DNA of 64,000 nucleotides, from assembly GCF_965638725.1 (NCBI RefSeq), contig NC_134958.1, positions 15,379,464 through 15,443,463 on the forward strand, read 5' to 3'. How positions within the stretch are numbered: the stretch's first letter is position 1; every line of letters begins with the position of its first letter. Below the pieces are notes generated by a model. The model was not told where the DNA came from, made no database searches, and saw only the letters and a list, made by a program, of their open reading frames with translations. The position numbers and the translations under genes are program-made. The stretch comes from Aptenodytes patagonicus (Eukaryota > Chordata > Aves > Sphenisciformes > Spheniscidae). This document shows, piece after piece, positions 55,401-64,000 of this stretch.

Positions 55401-55700
55401 CACGCAGTGCTGTGCTTCCCGTAGAGCAAGCACCCAGGGTAAACGCTTCCATACCCCAGAGGGCAGCAACAGGCGACGGCCGGGGCTCTAAAGTCAGCAC
55501 CCCCGGCCGCCACGGCACCGGTCAGCCGTGGCCGGAGGCCCCTGGCGAGTCACGCCCCACGTGGGAGACTGGGGTTGGGGCCAGGCTGCTCCGGCTGGCC
55601 AGCGGGAACCCTGCCCTGGTGCTGCCCCGCCGCCCGAAGGGACCCTGCGTGCGACTGGCACGCGACGGCCTTTCCCTCTGGCCGCGGCTCTGCCGGCGCC
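49441..55700. other. Intergenic between FURIN and MFAP1
   Basis: About 6.3 kb between two diverging promoters. I found no exon similar to a known gene, no RNA gene and no mobile element. BLM, FURIN's neighbour in human, is absent. Several lower-GC patches stand out: 49880-50230, 51385-51480 and especially 53150-53470 (listed separately). This interval contains the join between the 15q26-like and 15q15-like blocks. Confidence 0.5.
53150..53470. other. AT-rich island, possible regulatory element
   Basis: This stretch of about 320 bases is much poorer in G+C than everything around it. TCTAATTGT, a homeodomain-type site, occurs twice (53238-53246, 53371-53379), with a GATA site (GTGATAACC) near 53319 and CATGACC near 53348. 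It has no open frame of interest and no recognisable repeat ends. It may be a conserved enhancer or the worn remains of an old insertion. Confidence 0.3.
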
Positions 55701-56298
55701 TCGCCTTAACGCCTCGGCGGACGGTGGAAGAACGGCACTGTTGCATAAGGGAGAGGAACCTCCCCTGGCCGGGGCCGGAGCCCGGAGCGCCCGGCCGTCC
55801 CCGAGCGCCCGGGGGGCACCTACCCGCACCCCTGCCCGAGTGCGGGCCTCGGGGCCCGAAACACCCCGCCGGCCGCGACCCGAGCCGGGTGCCGAACCGC
55901 GGGGTGCGCGGGGCAGAGCGGCGCCGCCGCCGGGGCGGGAGCTCCCCGCCGTCACCCCGCGCTGGGACCGGACATCTCCCGCCCCGGGCCCGGCCGAGGC
56001 CGCCACCGGCTCCGCGCAGGACGAGCCCGGTCGAGGGCGCGAAGCCGCCGCCCGCCCGGCCCGACCTGCACCGCACCGGTCCCGCCCCCGCCCGGAGCAC
56101 CGGGACGGCCACCGCCCGCGGCGCCCCGGAAGTGACCCCCACGCCGAGCATCGCTTCCGGTCATCCGGTGGCGGGTTCCGCTTCCGGCGGAATTGGGGGC
56201 GCGGTTCCAGTTCCGGGTGAGCGGCTGCGAGCAGCCGTTGTCAGCCGCCGCTGCTCGACTCCGGCCCGGCTTGTCCCGGCCCCAGCCCCGCCGCCACC
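55700..56298 (+). promoter_or_regulatory. MFAP1: MFAP1 CpG-island promoter with clustered ETS sites
   Basis: CpG-dense, TATA-less sequence ends at the start codon, which sits in a strong Kozak context (GCCACCATG). Four GGAA/TTCC ETS cores lie within 92 bases: CCGGAAGTGA (56126-56135, near-perfect GABPA/ELK), CTTCCGG (56154-56160), CTTCCGG (56181-56187) and TTCCGGG (56211-56217). This pattern is typical of housekeeping promoters, with the start site probably among or just after these sites. Confidence 0.7.
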
Positions 56299-59200
56299 AT
56301 GTCGGTCCCCAGCGCCCTCATGAAGCAGCCGCCGATCCAGTCCACGGCGGGCGCCGTGCCCGTCCGCAACGAGAAGGGTGAGTGGGGGGGCCGCGGCCGG
56401 GGCCGGCCCAGGCCTGGCGGCGGGGGGACGCGGGCCCGGGAGCGGGGCCCCTGGTGACGGCCCGGGCTCCCGCAGGCGAGCTCTCCATGGAGAAGGTGAA
56501 GGTGAAGCGGTACGTGTCGGGGAAGCGGCCCGACTACGCGCCCATGGAGTCCTCGGAGGAGGAGGACGAGGAGTTCCAGTTCATCAAGAAGGCGAAGGAG
56601 CAGGAGGTGGAGCCCGAGGAGCAGGAGGAGGAGCTCGCCAACGACCCCCGGCTCCGGCGCCTCCAGAACCGCATCGCCGAAGATGTGGAGGAGCGGTGAG
56701 TGCTGGGGCCAGCGAGGAGCTGCGTCTCTGCCTGCCCCTGCCACGCTTCCCTGCGGGTTTGCCCTCACAGGGGGCTGGGGAGTCTGAACCCGGCTCTGCC
56801 GCACTGCGGTGAGGAACTGCAGGAACGCCGGGCAGAAGCTGGGAACGTTCTCCAGGCAGCACGGGAGAGTCTCTGACACTTCTCATGTCTGTGTTGCCCC
56901 ATGTCTCGGGCTCCGGCCCTGCCGTGAGCAGTCCTTCCAACCAGGAGTCACTCTTTCCCAGGGCATAGTCCCACGTCTGGGTGTGGTTGGGTGGGTGCAG
57001 GTGAAAACAGGCTCCAAAATAAAAATTAACACAGCGTGCTGAGTCTCAGGGTAGTGGGAAGGGATGGTGTCATGTGAAGTATGCTCCAGGCAGGGAGTAA
57101 CCGAGTGCCGTTTGCCTCGTCCTGTGGAGCTGCTGCTGCTTTCTGTTCCAGTAACAGGGAGGCTTCGTGCTGGGAGCTCCATTCCTACTCAGAGCATGGA
57201 CAGGGAGGAGCTGCTGGTGCCCAGCCACTCCAGTCTCCTGGGAGAGAACGTGTGGGGTCTGCCCACGCTCAGCAGTTCCAGCATTTACCACGGCCTTGTT
57301 AGGAACAATTTATGAATAGTTAACTTCTTGCAGCCTCTTTATGTTCGAAGTGCCGTCATTTAATTGGGGTCTGTTGCAGGCTGGCAAGACACCGTAAAAT
57401 TGTGGAGCCTGAAGTGGTTGGAGAAAGTGATTCAGAGGTGGAGGGGGAAGCTTGGCGCCTGGAGCGGGAGGACACCAGTGAAGAGGAAGAGGAAGAGATC
57501 GATGATGAGGTGTGCTTGCGGAGCCGAATAACGGGCCTAGGGAAGCCCCTGAATGGCACAGACTGGAACTGCCTTTTGTACGGACATGTGGGCTGTCTGG
57601 TGGCTGACAAGTGTCACAGCTGGCCGTGACTTAACTTGTGGGTTACTGTCCTCTTGCGTGGGATGGGACGCCGGGAGAGGCCACCCTGCGTCCAGAGGGA
57701 CGGGCATATCATCTCGTAACCAACACGCCAGACACGCACGCTTTGGACAGGAGAGTGAGAGGGAAGTGGTAGCGGGGCTGGTTGTCTGACTCCTCTGTGT
57801 TTGTCTCCGTCAGGAGATCGAGCGTCGGCGCGGGATGATGCGTCAGCGAGCACAGGAGAGGAAAACCGAGGAGATGGAAGTGATGGAGTTGGAAGATGAG
57901 GGTCGATCCGGAGAAGAGTCTGAGTCAGAGTCCGAGTATGAGGAGTACACGGACAGCGAGGATGAAATGGAGCCGCGTCTCAAACCTGTCTTCATCCGCA
58001 AGTGGGTGACGTGGCCTCATGGGTCAGCCCTGGGCGAGGACACGGGAGTTGGGAGCTGGGGGCTGAGTGGACACTGCTGCCGTGGTCTCCTCTTCCTTGC
58101 TGGGGGGTGGCGGTTTGCCTCCCCACGGGGGGGAGCGAGGGGCAATCCCTGCACTGACAGCCCCTCGTCAGCTGCATTGGTCGCTGCGGGATCAGGCTGT
58201 GGGTTGAAGTTGCAGCAGGGTCTGACCGGAGCCCTTGGGCAAGTGCCGTATGGTGGCAAAGGGAAGCAGTCGGCAGGCTCCTGGTGGCTTGGTCTCCCAG
58301 CGCTCGCATGTGCGCCTGCAGCTGTAGGGGAACGGTGCGGTAGCCCCGGCGTGGGCAACGCTGGAAAGGGGAGAGTCCTGGGACTCGGCCCGTCCTTGGA
58401 GAGAGCAAAGGCTCGAAAGCAGCTGCAGTGCAGGAGGGGGAAAAGCCTGAAAGGAGCCGAGCGGCTGCGCTAGCTGACGGAAAGGCTGAAGGCTGTTGTG
58501 GTCCCTGCCTGCAGGAAGGACCGGATCACAGTTCAGGAGCGAGAAGCAGAAGCCTTGAAGCAGAAGGAGCTGGAGCAGGAGGCAAAGAGGCTGGCGGAGG
58601 AGAGGCGCAAGTACACACTCAAGGTGCCAAGGGGTGGGCTGGGGGTTCCATGGGGGGGCTGCAGTCACTGCAGCAAGCTTAGCTTGCTCCTTGCTGCAGA
58701 TCGTAGAAGAGGAAGCGAAGAAGGAGCTGGAAGAGAACAAGCGCTCACTGGCAGCACTGGATGCACTTGATACAGATGATGAGAATGACGAGGAGGAGTA
58801 CGAGGCCTGGAAAGTACGTGAGCTGAAGCGTATCAAACGGGACCGTGAAGAACGAGAAGCGTAAGTATCGTCTGTGTAGGCACGAAGCTGAGACCCCGCA
58901 GCCTCAGGCCCCGCAGGCCCGTGGGCAGTTGAGGCGTCTCTCCCTCAGGCTTCCCTTTGGCAGCACAGTCTTAGCTAGACCAAGCACCCAAAGCCTCTCC
59001 TGCCCGCCCTTGGGGTGCCTTTGCTCCCCTCCAGTCAGTAAATGTATGGGACAGCAGCTGGCGACAGCAGCTGTCCCGGGAGGGTGCTGTGGGGACACGG
59101 GGTCTCAGGGGTTTCTCTCCTGCCCAGCATGGAGAAGGAGAAGGCGGAGATCGAGCGCATGCGGAACCTGACGGAGGAGGAGCGCCGGGCCGAGCTTCGG

Positions 59201-60416
59201 GCCAACGGCAAGGTCATCACCAACAAGGCGGTGAAGGGCAAATACAAGTTCCTGCAGAAGTACTACCACCGCGGTGCCTTCTTCATGGTGAGTGGTGCTG
59301 CGAGGGCCTGGGCATGGCCGCGCTGGCAGCAGGGGCTGGGCCGATGCACTGGAGGGGCTGTGTGAGACCACGGGGACGTCTTCTCCCTGTGGGGAGCCTC
59401 CCCCCGTGGTGCCCTGGGACAAGAGCCAGCCCTTGGAGGCAGCACAGGGCTGAAGTGACCGAGGTGATCTGAACTTGACCAGCTCTTGTGGCAGAGGGTG
59501 AGCGGTGACGCCAATGCAGTCGGGAGAGGGTGAGCGGTGACACCACGGCAGCCTGCCAGGCGCTGGCCTGCAGCTGCCCTCTGGAGCCCAAGCGGGACGG
59601 GCGCAGTTCTGCCTGGAGCCGGCCTGCGCTGCCTCACCAGAGCACGTTAGGTTGAGGGTTCCCAGTTGAGACGGAGCCGAAGCAGCAGAGCTGTCCCCGT
59701 GCTGCTGTTTGGGCTGACAGACCCTGTCAGAACCGAGCCAGCTCCGTGTGGGCTACGGCCTGGGCTCTGGAGAAGTGGCCTGAGTGGACGTGAGGGTGGC
59801 TGCCAGGGGCAGGCCCGGGGGACAACGCTCGCGTCCCCCACCTTCAACAGTAGGTTAATAGGACTGCAAGTACCGTGGCAGCCCCCAGCAGAGCAGCGAT
59901 ACGGGCTTCTGGTGGCTCTCCCCCACTTCTGGCGCTTGCTGGAAACTTGCAGGCTGAGCAGGCATGTCCTCCTTCTGCAGGATGAGGACGAGGAGGTGTA
60001 CAAGAGGGACTTCAGCGCCCCGACCCTCGAGGACCACTTCAACAAGACCATCCTGCCCAAAGTCATGCAGGTGAGCGTGCCGGCTGGAGGGTGCCTGGCC
60101 TGCATGCTGCACTGAGGGGTTGCGGTTCCTCGCGGTTCTCGGCGGGGGCAGGAGCTCGCACGCTGGGCGGGGAGGAGCTGCGGGTCCCTACGTCCTCCCT
60201 GGACGGCTGCTCACAAGCTCTTCTGCTCCCTAGGTCAAGAACTTTGGGCGCTCGGGGCGGACGAAGTACACCCACTTGGTGGACCAGGACACCACCTCCT
60301 TCGACTCTGCCTGGGGCCAGGAGAGCGCGCAGAACACCAAGTTCTTTAAGCAGAAAGCAGCGGGCGTGCGGGATGTCTTTGAGAGACCCTCAGCCAAGAA
60401 GCGAAAAACCACTTAA
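56299..60416 (+). CDS. MFAP1: MFAP1, spliceosomal B-complex protein
   Basis: Nuclear pre-mRNA splicing factor of the spliceosome B complex; the name (microfibril-associated protein 1) is historical. Nine exons: 56299-56377, 56476-56695, 57380-57509, 57814-58001, 58515-58623, 58700-58860, 59128-59287, 59981-60070, 60234-60416. They total 1320 bases, 439 aa, the human length. The protein is almost all charged, coiled helix: [14 protein letters not shown] at the start, acidic runs ([29 protein letters not shown]), basic-acidic helices ([19 protein letters not shown]), then the conserved C-terminal block with [17 protein letters not shown] and [19 protein letters not shown], ending SAKKRKTT. Divergence from human is very low. 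It is tail to tail with HYPK as in human. Confidence 0.97.
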
Positions 60417-60912
60417 GGGAGCGGGCAGGAGGGCACTTCTCCGCCAGCTGCCGCAGGGACAGAAGGGACACAGCTCTGTGCCAGGACTCGTGTGGTGGCA
60501 AGCCCTTCCTCCATGCCCCTGCACCACGCCTGCCCTGTTGATGCGGTGTCCTGCTCCCCACGCTGCAGAGACCCGGCAGGCTCCCTGCCTGGGTGCCATG
60601 GATGATGACAGCCTGTCCGTGCTGGCCAGGCCCGCGGCCACACCGCCATCCCACCAGCAGCCGCCCCGAGAGCCTCGGCAGTGCCCGACAGGGCTGTGCA
60701 GGAGTGTGGCAACGCCCCCGGCTCCAGCACACCCACTTTTTGAGGAATTGACGGACTTCTATACCCATCTGGTCCACAGCATCTCCCTATTGCCTGTACT
60801 TTCCCCGTTGTCAGTTTGGGCCCTTTTTTCGTGTGGAACAGCAGTGACCCCATCTCCTCACCCTGTTTCTGCAGGGCTTGGCTTTTCTACCGGGGTGGGG
60901 GGGGTCAGTTTG

Positions 60913-60918
60913 ATTAAA
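60913..60918 (+). terminator. MFAP1: MFAP1 poly(A) signal ATTAAA
   Basis: TTTGATTAAAGCGG lies about 500 bases after the stop codon and is followed by a T/GT-rich stretch (GGTTGTTTTCTTACA, then GTGTTGTCTGTGG) typical of a downstream element. The 3' untranslated region runs from 60417 to about 60935. Confidence 0.75.
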
Positions 60919-60939
60919 GCGGTTGTTTTCTTACACATT

Positions 60940-61740
60940 CTGGCCGTGTTGTCTGTGGAATGCGGCCATCCTGTTCTGCGCCTTCCTGTGAGCCAGGATG
61001 GGCTGGTGCAGCCCAGGAGGCACCAGCCTGGGCAGGGTGCGTGAGGGTAGCCGTCACCGCGCCTGGCTTGCCACCGCTCCCTCGCCCTCGTGCCTGGGGC
61101 TGCAGCTCCCCCTGGCATGAGCTGCGCTCCCCGAGGATGGGAGACATGAGGTTCCTGCCGCAGCTCCTGGGACAGCACAGCCCCATGAGCGACGTTAATG
61201 AAACTCCTTGCGTTTCCAGGGCCTGAGCGCCCGCACCAGTCGGGGGGTGGGGGGGCGCAGGCAGCAGCAGGTTCACCCCGCCACCCTGCCCGCCTCGCCC
61301 AGGCCCCTGGCTCACCCAGGCCCCCGCGCCTCGGGCCTCCGGTCACAGCCAGACCTACTGAGGCGAGAAGGGCTGGTGCGGTGCTGCCCTGCCAGACCTC
61401 GGGTGCACCCGCCAGCATGTGAGTAGGGACAATGGAGTGACAGGAGCCAGTGGCCCTGGGAGAGCTGCTGTGGTCCAGAACAAGGGTCCGTCCAGCGGCC
61501 GCCTGTGCCGCCCTGGGGGGACCAGGGTTAAAAGCGGGAAGAGCAGCACGTCTCGGTGCTCAGGCAGGTCGCCTCATCCTGCTCTGGTCACGGGGGTGCC
61601 TGGGCACTGCCAGCACGATGCCGCACGTCTTCCCGCAGGCCAGGCCCCACTCGTCAGCACTGCGTGCCCTGTGGGACCCTGTGGGCAGAGGCAGGCGCCC
61701 AGCGCTGTGCAGACCACAGTGACAGCCCACTCCCACCGGT
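60940..61740. other. Spacer between the MFAP1 and HYPK 3' ends
   Basis: About 800 bases of GC-rich sequence separate the two convergent poly(A) sites. Nothing recognisable is seen. Confidence 0.5.
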
Positions 61741-61743
61741 GCC

Positions 61744-61749
61744 TTTATT
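61744..61749 (-). terminator. HYPK: HYPK poly(A) signal AATAAA
   Basis: The minus strand reads CCCAATAAAGGCACC, 75 bases after the HYPK stop codon, giving a very short 3' untranslated region. Confidence 0.85.
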
Positions 61750-61823
61750 GGGTAAGGTAACACATCGCGTCTCCAGCCAACCCTGCGTCCAGCGAGGGAG
61801 TGCTCGTCCAGCGGGCCCGGCGC

Positions 61824-62932
61824 TCAGTTGGTGAGGGTGATGAGCGCCTCCACCACGTTCCCCATGTGCTCCCGCAGGCTGCGCTCCGCGGCTGCCCGCG
61901 AGATCTCCATCTCGGTCATCTGCAGGGAAACAGCCGCAGCCCCGTACAGCGGCCGCAGAACGGTGTCGCGGGCTGGGTTGGGGGGGGTCAGCAGCGGGGG
62001 CCTCCCAGCCGCGCACCCGCCTGGCCCCAGCGCTGCGGGCAGGTGTGCACCAGCCTCGTCTTTCGGTGCAGTTTCAGTGACCAGACGCCGGCTGCACCCG
62101 AGGTTTGGGACACGCCACCGCCCGCCTGGCATCCCGCCCCTACTCACAATCAGCTCCAGGTCCTCCTTCTTGATGGTCACTTTTGCCAGTTCTTTCTCCC
62201 TACGACAAGAGACAGACAAACCTCTGGTGACCGACAGGCCCCCCGCCAGCCACTACCCCGGCTGCTCGTTCGGCTGTACAGCGGGGTGGCAGCGACCCCT
62301 CGCAGCAGCGCGGGGTGTGCTCTGGGAGGAGGCCGGGCGCCTGCCCCGGCGCCCGGGGAAGGTGTGGGACGTCAGACAGGGAAGCCGCGGGCCGGGGCCC
62401 GATGCCCGGGCCGTGTTCCGAGGGGTGGGATGGCGCGGGACGGGCACGGACCGGGCCGCTTCCCAGAGCCTCGGGCGAGCACGGGCTGTTACCTCTCCTG
62501 CTTCGCTTTCTGCTCCCGGGACCTCCGGTCTCCGATCACCGACATGGCCTGCCAGGAGGAGCGCAGTCACCGCGCCGCGCAGCACCGGGCGGGTCAGCGC
62601 CGCGCCGCGCCCCGGCGGGACGGGCACCGGGACGAGCACCGCGGCGGCCGTGCAGGCGCGGTGCTCAGGGCCCGGCCCGGCCCCCCCCCCCCCGCAGGCA
62701 GCGCCCGGCCCCCCGGCCCGGCCCGGTCCCGGCCCGCCCGCCGCACCGTCTCCAGGTTGGAGCTCTGGATCTCCTTCTCCTCCGCGTAGTCCGTGACGCG
62801 CTCCAGGTCCGCCGCGCCGCTGTCGTGCTTCCGCGGCTTCTCGGCCGCGCGCCCGCCCGCCCCATCGCCGCCGCCGCCGGAGCCGTTGGGCTCCGTCTCC
62901 AGCTCCAGCTCCACGTCGCCCTCCGCCGCCAT
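61824..62932 (-). CDS. HYPK: HYPK, huntingtin-interacting protein K
   Basis: Small ribosome-associated protein that binds and regulates the N-terminal acetyltransferase complex NatA (NAA10/NAA15) and has chaperone-like activity toward huntingtin. Four exons: 62932-62747, 62548-62493, 62199-62148, 61919-61824. They total 390 bases, 129 aa plus stop. An acidic, Gly-rich disordered N terminus (MAAEGDVELELETEPNG) leads to HDSGAADLERVTDYAEEKEI, a charged helix (SREQKAKQEREKELAKVTIK) and a C-terminal UBA-like domain (EDLELIMTEMEIS, then HMGNVVEALITLTN). The C-terminal part matches human almost residue for residue. In human HYPK lies next to SERF2; SERF2 is not in the window and would be expected beyond the right edge. 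Confidence 0.96.
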
Positions 62933-63480
62933 CCCGCCGCCGCCGCCGCTGCGTCCCGCTTCCGGTCACGTGCCGCCGCCGGAACCAGCGAGCGGCGCTC
63001 GCCGGCGGGCCAGAGCGGCGGCGGCGGGCGGCCGCGGCCAGGGCCCGGCCCCGCCCTCGCCCCGCCAGCCTCGGCCGGCTCCCGGGCCCGGCCCGGCCGC
63101 GGGGCTGCCTCCCGCCCGCCCCCGGCCCCTCCGCCCGGCCCTCCCTGCGGGGTGCCCGGCCCCGGCTCTCCCCCGGCGGCACATCCGCCGCCGCCGCTTT
63201 CCAGGCAGCGGCCCCGTCCCGCCGCCGGCGGGCGCTGCGGAGCCCGGCAGGCCGAGCGACCGGTGGTGGGTCCTCCGCGGGCGCTGCCTGCGCTGCCCCC
63301 GGCTCCGGGGGCTCCGGGGGGGGCTCGGTGCCGGCGGCCCCCGGGCGCTGCCGCTGCCGAGGCGCGGGCCCGCGGCGGTGCCGGGCCGGGGAGGGCGCAG
63401 CCCTGCCCGCCGCCCCCGGGCTGCCCGCCGGCCGAGCAGGCGCTAAGCCGGGTAAGAGGGTTAGGGATCCCGATTTGACT
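62933..63480 (-). promoter_or_regulatory. HYPK: HYPK CpG-island promoter
   Basis: CpG-dense sequence upstream of the HYPK start with an ETS core CTTCCGG (62959-62965) abutting an E-box GTCACGTG (62965-62972), only 27-40 bases from the start codon, so the 5' leader must be short. The island extends on both sides. On the plus strand a donor-like CCGG|GTAAGAGG near 63450 could belong to a divergent transcript, but no exon can be supported. Confidence 0.6.
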
Positions 63481-64000
63481 CCCGCCGCAATCACACGCGG
63501 TGGAAGGACGGGACTGGCTCCGCGCCGCCGCCCGCTGCAGTGGTGGCCGAACTGGCTTCCCCGGGCGCTGCCTGGGAGCGGGAGATAGTCGGGCAGGGGC
63601 CGTGCCCGCTGGCCGGCGTCCCCTGGGGCCGTGCCCCCGCTGTGCCCTGGTGCTGGGCCGGCAGCGGCCGTACCTGCAGCACGGCCCCGGGAGCCCGGCA
63701 GGGATGGCGCCTGGCTGCCGTGGGGGACAGGCCCGGGAGAGCGGGGTCTGCCACTGCCGCTTCCCTCCCACGCCACACGTCTCCCACCATGCCCTGAGAG
63801 GGACACTGCAGCCCCTCTGGGGACAGGCTGCACCCTATGCTGTGTGGGGCACCAGATGACTCAGGGTGCTGTGGGGCAGGGAGCCCTTCTCACACAGACC
63901 CCCGCGCTGCTCTTGAGCGGCTGCCTCAGCTGCCGGGACAGGAGCCAAGGGATTGCCACCTGAAGGTGGAAGCGTGGACGGACCCAGGCGCGTGGCAAAG
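63481..64000. other. Right-hand edge, no gene seen
   Basis: The last 520 bases are GC-rich and contain no exon similar to SERF2, SERINC4 or any other protein I recognise. Open frames here have no family similarity. Confidence 0.5.

Noticed and set aside
49441-55700. BLM or another helicase gene upstream of FURIN
   Set aside because: No helicase motifs (Walker A GxGKS, DEAH) in any frame; no exon similarity.
62253-63833. Minus-strand open frame of 526 codons across the HYPK region
   Set aside because: It runs through true HYPK exons in another frame and through the CpG island; low-complexity Arg/Gly/Pro content and no family similarity.
63430-64000. Possible plus-strand gene or SERF2 at the right edge
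   Set aside because: Only a donor-like GTAAGAGG is seen; no coding exon resembling SERF2 or SERINC4.

Overview
The window is vertebrate nuclear DNA: six multi-exon protein-coding genes with GT-AG introns, CpG-island promoters and poly(A) signals. It is very GC-rich, its introns are mostly about 80-500 bases, and I recognise no interspersed repeat. That compactness, plus encoded proteins collinear with the mammalian ones but carrying many substitutions, points to a bird, probably a microchromosome such as the one matching chicken chromosome 10. A non-avian reptile cannot be excluded.

Layout from left to right. UNC45A (minus, 20 coding exons, 242-7480) is followed, only 296 bases upstream, by a small SHISAL1-like membrane protein gene (minus, 7776-9241). 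Next come MAN2A2 (minus, 11510-20251), FES (minus, 21618-27298) and FURIN (minus, 32702-46173, with a non-coding first exon near 48.8 kb). After an intergenic stretch of about 6-7 kb come MFAP1 (plus, 56299-60416) and, tail to tail with it, HYPK (minus, 61824-62932). For all six named genes plus the SHISAL1-like gene I placed every coding exon by eye. Each set sums to an open frame of the expected length: UNC45A 931 aa, SHISAL1-like 175, MAN2A2 1147, FES 824, FURIN 789, MFAP1 439, HYPK 129.

The FURIN-FES-MAN2A2-UNC45A block matches human 15q26.1 in order and orientation. The human gene HDDC3, which lies between MAN2A2 and UNC45A, is not seen here, and a SHISAL1-like gene occupies that interval. 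The MFAP1-HYPK pair matches human 15q15.3, so the FURIN-MFAP1 junction joins two segments that are far apart on human chromosome 15, where FURIN's upstream neighbour is BLM.

The genes do not form a pathway. FURIN and MAN2A2 act in the Golgi/secretory route (proprotein cleavage, N-glycan trimming), the SHISAL1-like protein is a predicted small membrane protein, FES is a cytoplasmic tyrosine kinase, UNC45A and HYPK are chaperone-type cytosolic proteins, and MFAP1 is a spliceosomal protein. The most unusual items are the SHISAL1-like gene in place of HDDC3, a possible unannotated 26-codon cassette exon in MAN2A2, a GC-AG intron in MAN2A2, a TATA box inside the MAN2A2 CpG island, and a perfect CLEAR/E-box palindrome in the very short UNC45A promoter. 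I found no clearly new biological system.
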